NCBI GenBank assembly: GCA_017557715.1 | Contig: JAFYYE010000263.1 | Coordinates: 1 to 6,429, forward strand | DNA length: 6,429 nucleotides | Source of the DNA: Pseudobutyrivibrio sp. | GTDB lineage: Bacteria > Bacillota > Clostridia > Lachnospirales > Lachnospiraceae | Direction: 5' to 3' | Part shown: piece after piece, positions 1 to 4,521 of the stretch | How positions within the stretch are numbered: position 1 is the stretch's first letter | How the letters are laid out: each line of letters opens with the position of its first letter | Made by a program: the position numbers and the translations under genes | Notes under the pieces: generated by a model | What the model was told of the DNA's origin: nothing | What the model saw: only the letters and a program-made list of their open reading frames with translations | Databases searched by the model: none

Positions 1-1076
1 ACTGTAGCCTCACCCTTTGTTAATGAGAACTCAATCTTCATAGGTGTTGCATTATCACCTGTAGGTCTCACTTCTGTAGGTTTTAATCCATTAACAGCAT
101 TTTCTGTTACACTTGCAGAAGTAGTGCCAGTCACCTTCTTCATCTGCTCACCAGAAACAGCAGTTGTTGCGCCAATATTAGAAGCAGCCTTAAACTCATT
201 TTGGATAAGGTCATAAGCCTTCTTTGCTGTAATGAGCTGTGCATTGTTATCATCAACACCATCACTTGGTGCAGCACCATTAGCTGTACTAAATAATGTA
301 ACTGACTTGCCATTATACTCAATTGTAGAGCCCTGGCTTGCAAACTTATTGAGCTGTGTAACAGCTACCTCAGATGTAGCAGCATTTGTCTTATCAGCGA
401 TAGTAAATGACTTGCCATCAATCTTTATTACATTACCACTTGTAAGATTGCCTTTTGCACCAAGAACCTTAAGAGCGTTATCAAGCTGATCATCTGCAGA
501 TGTTCCTGATACACCAATTGTGTACTCTGTTCCACCGATTGTGTACTTGTCACCCATTGCTAAAGCGTCCATTGTAAAGGTGGCCTTCTGTGTGTTCTGG
601 GTAAGTGTTCCGTCAAGACCTGCATCATGAGCTGCAATCTTAACTGTCTTTGTACCATAATCACCCTTGAGCAAGTATGTCTCGTTGAACTTTGTTGTAG
701 AAGCAACACGATCGATTTCTGTTGTAAGCTGATTAATTTCGTCCTGGATAGATGAACGATCTGTCTCACTGTTAGTACCGTTAGAAGCCTGTACTGCCAG
801 CTCATTCATTCTCTGAAGCATTGAGTGAACTTCTGTAAGTGCACCTTCAGCTGTCTGAACTGCTGAAACACCATCTTCAGCATTTGTAGATGCCTGTGTA
901 AGACCTCTGATTTGCTTACGCATCTTTTCTGAAATTGAAAGACCAGCTGCATCATCTGCTGCACGGTTAATCTTGTAACCAGATGAAAGCTTCTCAGTTG
1001 ACTTTGCCTGACTGCCAGCTGTAATGCTGAGCATTCTAGATGCGTTAGACGCCTGCATGTTATGTTGTACTACCAT
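1..1076 (-). CDS. fliC: Flagellin (flagellar filament subunit), 3' end cut by window
   Basis: The gene encodes flagellin, the secreted subunit that polymerises into the flagellar filament. 358 complete codons are visible; the C-terminal D0/D1 helices lie beyond the window edge. The start is fixed by an AAGGAGGT Shine-Dalgarno 7 nt upstream of ATG. Residues 1-140 are the conserved N-terminal D0/D1 region: KLSSGYKINRAADDAAG at 29-45, SISEKMRKQIRGL at 47-59, and LQRMNELAVQ at 87-96. The last block, with R89, L93 and E113, corresponds to the TLR5-contact residues of Salmonella FliC (R90, L94, E114). From about 140 the sequence becomes the Thr/Ala/Gly-rich variable domain, with three related beta-hairpin-plus-helix modules starting near 177, 215 and 250 that resemble Flagellin_IN repeats. 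No cysteine occurs in the visible part, as is usual for flagellins. It appears to be its own transcription unit, separated from znuB by a terminator. hag is the Bacillus name for this gene. Confidence 0.97.
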   Translation of the reverse strand, partial: MVVQHNMQASNASRMLSITAGSQAKSTEKLSSGYKINRAADDAAGLSISEKMRKQIRGLTQASTNAEDGVSAVQTAEGALTEVHSMLQRMNELAVQASNGTNSETDRSSIQDEINQLTTEIDRVASTTKFNETYLLKGDYGTKTVKIAAHDAGLDGTLTQNTQKATFTMDALAMGDKYTIGGTEYTIGVSGTSADDQLDNALKVLGAKGNLTSGNVIKIDGKSFTIADKTNAATSEVAVTQLNKFASQGSTIEYNGKSVTLFSTANGAAPSDGVDDNNAQLITAKKAYDLIQNEFKAASNIGATTAVSGEQMKKVTGTTSASVTENAVNGLKPTEVRPTGDNATPMKIEFSLTKGEAT

Positions 1077-1080
1077 AATC

Positions 1081-1096
1081 TCTACCTCCTTGTAGA
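1081..1096 (-). promoter_or_regulatory. Flagellin ribosome binding site inside a CsrA-like hairpin
   Basis: On the mRNA strand the sequence reads TCTAC-AAGGAG-GTAGA: a perfect 5-bp stem with the Shine-Dalgarno in a 6-nt loop. The 12-mer CTACAAGGAGGT (1095 down to 1084) matches the published CsrA selection consensus RUACARGGAUGU at 10 of 12 positions. The binding site therefore both fixes the flagellin start and could be occluded by CsrA. That the sequence is present is certain; that CsrA binds it is inferred. Confidence 0.65.
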
Positions 1097-1100
1097 TACG

Positions 1101-1122
1101 TTTCGGGAATCCTTTCCCGAAA
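1101..1122 (-). promoter_or_regulatory. Perfect 9-bp hairpin with AGGA tetraloop in flagellin leader
   Basis: Arms TTTCGGGAA and TTCCCGAAA are exact reverse complements around a 4-nt loop that reads AGGA on the mRNA strand. GGA in a hairpin loop is the core of CsrA sites. It lies about 23 nt upstream of the GGA in the Shine-Dalgarno, a spacing that would let one CsrA dimer bridge both. It is not a terminator, because no T-tract follows. Confidence 0.6.
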
Positions 1123-1123
1123 G

Positions 1124-1187
1124 ATGTGCATTAGCACATTGGTTAACATTGTTACCTATAACCAACAGTACTCGTGCGGTATACTGT
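1124..1187 (-). repeat. Run of three inverted repeats in flagellin leader
   Basis: Three adjacent inverted repeats are visible. ATGTGC (1124-1129) pairs with GCACAT (1134-1139) around a 4-nt loop. TTGGTTA (1139-1145) pairs with TAACCAA (1159-1165) around 13 nt. ACAGTA (1165-1170) pairs with TACTGT (1182-1187) around 11 nt. They share single bases at their edges, so in RNA they could stack end to end as consecutive hairpins. Their role is unknown; mRNA stabilisation of an abundant transcript is one possibility. Confidence 0.45.
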
Positions 1188-1212
1188 ATAGCTATCCGTT
1201 ACTCCGTTACAA
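1185..1212 (-). promoter_or_regulatory. Weak alternative sigma-A-like promoter for flagellin
   Basis: On the minus strand TTGTAA (4 of 6 to TTGACA) and TATACA (4 of 6 to TATAAT) are 16 nt apart. If used, transcription would start near 1178, and the tandem repeat and competing stems would be promoter DNA rather than leader RNA. It is less convincing than the extended -10 at 1253-1261. Confidence 0.2.
1195..1210 (-). repeat. Tandem 8-bp repeat GTAACGGA x2
   Basis: Two exact, directly abutting copies of GTAACGGA lie on the mRNA strand (TCCGTTAC on the plus strand at 1195-1202 and 1203-1210). Each copy ends in GGA. The upstream copy also supplies part of the 9-nt arm TTTTGTAAC that can pair with GTTACAAAA further upstream. 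It could be a protein binding site on DNA or RNA, or a slippage-prone microrepeat. Confidence 0.5.
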
Positions 1213-1249
1213 AAACTCAAGTCGTACAAAATCTCCTTCATTTTGTAAC
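1206..1249 (-). promoter_or_regulatory. Mutually exclusive stems at the start of the flagellin leader
   Basis: The plus-strand segment ATTTTGTA (1240-1247) is the exact complement partner of TACAAAAT (1225-1232, 7-nt loop). The overlapping TTTTGTAAC (1241-1249) is the exact partner of GTTACAAAA (1206-1214). Only one pairing can form at a time. In the short-range form the loop on the mRNA reads GAAGGAG. This geometry could be a switch or simply reflect low-complexity A/T-rich sequence. Confidence 0.4.
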
Positions 1250-1252
1250 TAC

Positions 1253-1261
1253 ATAATAACA
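1253..1261 (-). promoter_or_regulatory. Candidate extended -10 promoter element for flagellin
   Basis: The minus strand reads TG-T-TATTAT, an extended -10 (TGnTATAAT with one mismatch). A GAAAAAAGG tract and a TTAATTTA-rich region lie just upstream, as expected of an A/T-rich UP-like region; the -35 is poor. A start near 1246 would place the whole structured leader in the transcript. No good sigma-28 (FliA/SigD) match was seen, which is surprising for a flagellin gene, so this assignment is tentative. Confidence 0.35.
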
Positions 1262-1350
1262 CCTTTTTTCTAAATTAACAGACATTTCACTAAATGTTCA
1301 TAAATTAAGTATTAACTTTCATTTCAAATTAACGACAGACAGAATATTCA
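1262..1350 (-). promoter_or_regulatory. A/T-rich upstream region with three TTAATTT copies
   Basis: Between the znuB terminator and the flagellin promoter candidate the DNA is A/T-rich. It carries AAATTAA (TTAATTT on the minus strand) three times, at 1272-1278, 1302-1308 and 1326-1332. It also carries a 6-bp inverted repeat, ACATTT (1282-1287) and AAATGT (1292-1297). GTCTGT precedes the TTAATTT copies at 1326 and 1272 closely (GTCTGTCG and GTCTG). It is non-coding and could be an UP element or a regulator site; nothing specific is recognised. Confidence 0.3.
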
Positions 1351-1354
1351 TTAC

Positions 1355-1389
1355 AAAAAACAAGAGCCTCTCTTTCGAGAGACTCTTGT
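1355..1389 (-). terminator. Intrinsic terminator of the znuACB transcript
   Basis: On the minus strand ACAAGAG-TCTCTC-GAAA-GAGAGG-CTCTTGT forms a stem of 13 pairs, one of them T-G, capped by a GNRA-type GAAA tetraloop and followed by a TTTTTT run. The stem begins on the base directly after the znuB TAG stop. On the plus strand no T-tract follows, so it works for minus-strand transcription only. It separates the zinc operon from flagellin. Confidence 0.92.
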
Positions 1390-2181
1390 CTAACGGTCTT
1401 TTCCATATATGTATGTAGCAAAGTATATAACACTTGCTATGATTACAATCATTGGGCCGGTTGCCATGTCTGTGAAATAGGATACAAACAAACCCGCCAC
1501 TCCCGAGAAAATACTGAATATCATAGAGAAATAGGTGTACTCTCTAAAGTTCTCTGAGATATTTCTGCTGCTGGCTGCTGGTAAAATCAATAGCGCGTTT
1601 ATCAGCAAGATACCTACCCACTTAATGCTAAGCATTACAAGCAGGGCTATAAGCACTGCAAAAGCATCTTCCATTACTCTAACAGAAATACTTCGACTCT
1701 TTGCAAGAGTAGCATGTATGCTGATGGCTGTAAGCCTGTTGATACTGATGTACCAGAAAATAAAGATAACTGCAAACAGGATTACCAGCTGAATAATCTC
1801 AGTAACTGTAATTGATAATATATCACCAACCAATATGGCTGAGTAATTACTGAAGCTGCCGCCTCTTGATAAGATTGCAAGGCCTAGTGCTGTGGCACAG
1901 CTTGCAAATACTGAAATCAACGTATCAGATGAGCTAAGCCCTTTTCTACTTATATAATTAAGAAGTAGTGCAAAGCAGATTCCAAAGATAATCATGGAAA
2001 CTGTGGTGTTGGCAATACCCATGATTACACCTGCGGCAATACCTGTAAGTGCTGAGTGCCCAAGTGCGTCACTAAAATATGCCATGCGCTTTTGCACAAT
2101 CATAGTACCTACCATTCCAAACAATGGAGAAATAAGGAGGATTGCAATGGTGGCTCGCACCATAAATGCGTAACTAAACAT
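1390..2181 (-). CDS. znuB: Zinc ABC transporter permease
   Basis: This is the membrane permease of a zinc ABC importer (ABC-3 family: ZnuB/AdcB/TroC/MntB). The 263-residue product is highly hydrophobic, with helices discernible near residues 9-29, 42-76, 86-105, 114-145, 173-203 and 216-260, matching the usual 7-9 helix fold. Family-typical stretches include DALGHSALTGIAAG at 38-51 and ILVGDIL at 116-122. I chose ATG at 2181 rather than the longer in-frame start at 2235. It opens directly into the family's N-terminal helix (MFSYAFMVRA), has an AAGGGGG/GCAGGAA purine-rich site upstream, and gives an 8-nt overlap with the end of znuC, while the longer start would bury 62 nt in znuC. It is the last gene of the operon, and the terminator begins right after its stop. 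Metal specificity is taken from the substrate-binding neighbour. Confidence 0.93.
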   Translation of the reverse strand: MFSYAFMVRATIAILLISPLFGMVGTMIVQKRMAYFSDALGHSALTGIAAGVIMGIANTTVSMIIFGICFALLLNYISRKGLSSSDTLISVFASCATALGLAILSRGGSFSNYSAILVGDILSITVTEIIQLVILFAVIFIFWYISINRLTAISIHATLAKSRSISVRVMEDAFAVLIALLVMLSIKWVGILLINALLILPAASSRNISENFREYTYFSMIFSIFSGVAGLFVSYFTDMATGPMIVIIASVIYFATYIYGKDR

Positions 2182-2917
2182 TTCCTGCCGCCCCCTTTCC
2201 AAATACATTCTTGAATGCATCAGTCTCATACACAAGCTTTGGACGGCCTGCGGCTGCCACTGTCTTATCTATAAGAATCACATTGTCTGCATACTTATAT
2301 ACATAATCAAGATCATGGCTGACTAAGATAATAGCCAGGTCATGTGTCTCCTTCAGATACTTCATCTTTTCATAGAAGGCATCCATACCATTTTTATCAA
2401 TTCCAGACACCGGCTCATCTAATAATAGAAGGTTTGGAGTGTCATGAACTGCCATAGCAAGAAGCACTCTCTGAAGCTGTCCACCTGACAATGTGCCTAC
2501 CGGCTGGTCGATAAGCTCTGCTACATCAAACTCTGCAAGAGCTTCTCGCACATGCTCATGCTCTTTTTTACTGTTAAACAGGATAGGAAGCTTTCCTGTG
2601 AAGCTCTGGAACAAGTCATACACTGAAAGCGGTGTGCTTCTATCAATGTTAACAGTCTGAGGCACATAGCCAATCTTTAAGCTTGGCATGTTGTTATTCA
2701 TTTTATTCTTAAACTGGATTTCTCCTGTATATGGCACCTCCCCTAAGATAGCTCGCACAAGTGTAGACTTGCCTGCTCCATTTCTACCTACAATGGCTGT
2801 CATTTGGCCACAATGTACATGAAGGTTGATGCCTTCTAATACTTTTTGGTCTCCAAAACTGACACCTAAATCAACAAATTTTATACAGTGGAATCCGCAT
2901 GGGATAATCTTCCTCAT
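2174..2917 (-). CDS. znuC: Zinc ABC transporter ATP-binding protein
   Basis: This is the cytoplasmic ATPase that powers zinc import through ZnuB. The 247 residues carry all ABC motifs: Walker A GRNGAGKST at 44-52, Q-loop YVPQ with Q87, signature LSGGQ at 143-147, Walker B LLLLDEP at 163-169 with catalytic E168, and H-loop H201 in VSHD. The ATG overlaps the znuA stop in an ATGA arrangement, with AGGAAG about 8 nt upstream, indicating translational coupling. No other in-frame ATG, GTG or TTG occurs before the conserved fold, so the N-terminus is reliable. It is unusual in that C7, H10 and C11 lie just before beta strand 1 and H33, H35 and C36 lie at the end of strand 2. In the ABC beta subdomain these two ends face each other, so a metal site is conceivable, though not established for the family. 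Confidence 0.96.
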   Translation of the reverse strand: MRKIIPCGFHCIKFVDLGVSFGDQKVLEGINLHVHCGQMTAIVGRNGAGKSTLVRAILGEVPYTGEIQFKNKMNNNMPSLKIGYVPQTVNIDRSTPLSVYDLFQSFTGKLPILFNSKKEHEHVREALAEFDVAELIDQPVGTLSGGQLQRVLLAMAVHDTPNLLLLDEPVSGIDKNGMDAFYEKMKYLKETHDLAIILVSHDLDYVYKYADNVILIDKTVAAAGRPKLVYETDAFKNVFGKGAAGNV

Positions 2918-3882
2918 TCTTTAATCTTCCTATAATTTTCGTTCATTACTTTAATATAGTCATCCTTAGAATACGAACCGTGAACCAATGTCTCGAGATA
3001 CACCACCTTCGCATCGGTTTGCTCTTCGATGAGGTCTCCCATGGATTTTCCATAGTCGTACTCTGCGAAAACTATTTTTACATCGTGCTCTCTGATTTCA
3101 TCAAGGAATTCGCTTACCTCACCGGCACTGACCTGACGTTCTTCATCTAAGTCCATGGTTGCTACTACATTGGCTCCAAGAGACTGGGCTGTGTAAGCAA
3201 AAGCTTCATGAAGGATGGCAACGTTTTGATTTGCCATTGTTTTATCTAAGCCTTGCTTATCAATTTCGGCTTCGAGCTTCTTTGTATAGGCAAGCATGTT
3301 GTTAGAAATCAGCTTGTCTTCTCTGTTTGGATTAGGCTCTATTCCCATTGCAATTGCCGCTACCTGATATCTAAATATCTCATCATCCATCCAGATATGG
3401 CTGTTGGAATCACCATGGTCATGATGATGTGACACCTCATCCGATTCTTCATGATCATGCTCTTCTTCTGTAATAAATGGAGGCTCACTATCAATAAAAG
3501 AATGCTCTATTTCTTCATAGGTATCTATTATTTGAAGCTCAGGGTAGGCTGAAATTACATCATCAAGATAGCCTTCCATTCCTCCACCATTAACAACAAG
3601 ATAGTCCGCCTTTGAAAGTTTCTTCATGTCCTCTGTAGTGAGGGTGTAATCATGGAGACACCCCGTAGTAGGCTGGGAAAGATTCTCCACTCTATAGCCA
3701 TCCACTCCATCGAGTACATTAAGTGTAGCGATGTACACTGGGTTGCAGCTGGTCATAACAAGAATCTCGTCATCACTGGCTACAGTTTCATTATTTAGTT
3801 TTACATAAAAAAATGTGCCGACACTGCACACCACGGTAATGGAGAATAGCAGTAGCAGCACAAAAATATATTTGTTTTTCAT
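2914..3882 (-). CDS. znuA: Zinc-binding ABC transporter substrate-binding protein
   Basis: This is the extracellular, membrane-attached receptor that captures zinc and passes it to ZnuB (cluster A-I / ZnuA-AdcA family). Its 322 residues start with a hydrophobic segment at about 5-27. Likely ligands are H77 (GCLHDY), H162 (HIWMDD), H225 (LHEAFAYTAQ) and E297 (YLETL); this three-His-plus-Glu set resembles zinc-type AdcA rather than Mn-type PsaA. An acidic, His-rich loop at 139-157 (EEEHDHEE...SHHHDH) before H162 is typical of zinc receptors. C-terminal family features are VFAEYDYGKS at 271-280 and the NYRKIKE end. The start has a close GAGGTG ribosome site and lies 18 nt after engB. No canonical lipobox is present: the only nearby Cys (C19) is preceded by TVV, so the protein may be held by an uncleaved anchor instead of a lipid. 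adcA is the streptococcal name. Confidence 0.95.
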   Translation of the reverse strand: MKNKYIFVLLLLFSITVVCSVGTFFYVKLNNETVASDDEILVMTSCNPVYIATLNVLDGVDGYRVENLSQPTTGCLHDYTLTTEDMKKLSKADYLVVNGGGMEGYLDDVISAYPELQIIDTYEEIEHSFIDSEPPFITEEEHDHEESDEVSHHHDHGDSNSHIWMDDEIFRYQVAAIAMGIEPNPNREDKLISNNMLAYTKKLEAEIDKQGLDKTMANQNVAILHEAFAYTAQSLGANVVATMDLDEERQVSAGEVSEFLDEIREHDVKIVFAEYDYGKSMGDLIEEQTDAKVVYLETLVHGSYSKDDYIKVMNENYRKIKE

Positions 3883-3900
3883 GACACCTCATCTGGAAGT

Positions 3901-4521
3901 CTAATCAAGATCATCTACATCTGTAAGAGATGCTTCGTTTTCAATTACTTGGTCTAAGAAATCCTGGATAGTATCTAGGCCTTGCTTGGTCTGTGATGAG
4001 AATGGAACAATGATTGTGTCCTTTCCTGCACCGAGGCCTTCGCGAAGGATTTTGATTTGCTTGTCCAGCTGGCTGCGTTTAATCTTATCAGCCTTTGTGG
4101 CGATAACGATTGGATCGTAGCCTACATAATCCATCCACTCAAACATCTGCTTGTCGTTTGCAGATGGTGCGTGGCGAATATCCACAAGCAAAAATACTGC
4201 ACGAATCATATCTGAAGTGTTAAGATAAGTCTCTATCATCTTGCCCCAAGACTCGCGCTCCTTCTCTGAGGCCTTAGCAAAACCGTAGCCCGGCAAATCA
4301 ACTACGTAAATTTCATCATTAATGTTGTAGAAATTTATTGTCTGAGTTTTGCCAGGCTGCGCTGATACTCTAGCCAGAGCCTTGCGGTTCATAACCGCAT
4401 TTATAAGTGATGACTTGCCTACATTTGACTTGCCAGCGAATGCAACCTCTGGAAGGTCGTTCTTTGGAAGTGTGGATGTAGGCCCGCATACTGTTTCAAG
4501 ATTACATGAACGGATAACCAT
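3901..4521 (-). CDS. engB: Ribosome biogenesis GTP-binding protein YsxC/EngB
   Basis: This is an essential P-loop GTPase of the TrmE-Era-EngA-EngB family (YihA in E. coli, YsxC in Bacillus) that acts in assembly of the large ribosomal subunit. Its 206 residues are full family length. Motifs are G1 GKSNVGKSS at 30-38, the G2 region PGKTQTINF at 56-64, G3 DLPGYGFA at 75-82, G4 TKADK at 142-146 and G5 PFSSQTKQG at 163-171. The ATG shares its A with the clpX TAA stop (TAATG), so it is translated by coupling to clpX, with an AAGGAAAAGAG purine run inside the clpX tail as ribosome site. In many Firmicutes lon lies between clpX and engB; here the two genes touch. The C-terminus ends in an acidic DVDDLD tail. 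Confidence 0.97.
   Translation of the reverse strand: MVIRSCNLETVCGPTSTLPKNDLPEVAFAGKSNVGKSSLINAVMNRKALARVSAQPGKTQTINFYNINDEIYVVDLPGYGFAKASEKERESWGKMIETYLNTSDMIRAVFLLVDIRHAPSANDKQMFEWMDYVGYDPIVIATKADKIKRSQLDKQIKILREGLGAGKDTIIVPFSSQTKQGLDTIQDFLDQVIENEASLTDVDDLD

Larger units (their letters stand above)
1077..1247 (-). promoter_or_regulatory. Structured 5' leader of flagellin mRNA
   Basis: This stretch of about 170 nt upstream of the flagellin ATG has no credible ORF but is dense in inverted repeats. In mRNA order they are: a stem at 1247-1225 with a GAAGGAG loop; a tandem GTAACGGA repeat (1210-1195); ACAGTA-type arms (1187-1182 with 1170-1165, given as plus-strand bounds); TTGGTTA/TAACCAA arms (1165-1159 with 1145-1139); a 6-bp hairpin (1139-1124); a 9-bp hairpin with an AGGA loop (1122-1101); and a hairpin holding the Shine-Dalgarno (1096-1081). 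Five GGA trinucleotides lie in loops or in regions drawn as unpaired. The arrangement suggests post-transcriptional control, with CsrA as the obvious candidate because it represses flagellin translation in Bacillus. The extent of the leader is inferred, since the start site is not known. Confidence 0.6.

Noticed and set aside
232..489. Plus-strand ORF of 85 codons opposite flagellin
   Set aside because: It is antisense to a clear flagellin coding frame, low in complexity and with no family resemblance.
1191..1200. Sigma-28 -10 (CCGATA-like) at ACGGATAG
   Set aside because: There are mismatches in the core and no TAAA-type -35 at 14-16 nt; the best partner, TTGAGTTT, is at the wrong spacing.
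1160..1240. Possible leader peptide on the minus strand starting at TTG after AAGGAG, about 25 codons
   Set aside because: The TTG is only 3 nt after the AAGGAG, the next in-frame TTG is too far, and no ATG exists. The purine run is better explained as a hairpin loop.
1062..1256. 64-codon plus-strand ORF across the flagellin leader
   Set aside because: It overlaps the flagellin start and the inverted repeats, shows no family resemblance, and its sequence is explained by RNA structure on the other strand.
2182..2235. Longer znuB start (18 extra residues)
   Set aside because: It would overlap znuC by 62 nt and add a charged, Met-rich extension not seen in the family. The ATG at 2181 has a purine-rich ribosome site and leads directly into the first helix.
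3883..3900. Zur operator upstream of znuA
   Set aside because: The 18-nt gap holds only the ribosome site. No palindrome of the Zur/Fur type was found there, and the adjacent part of engB showed none that I could support.
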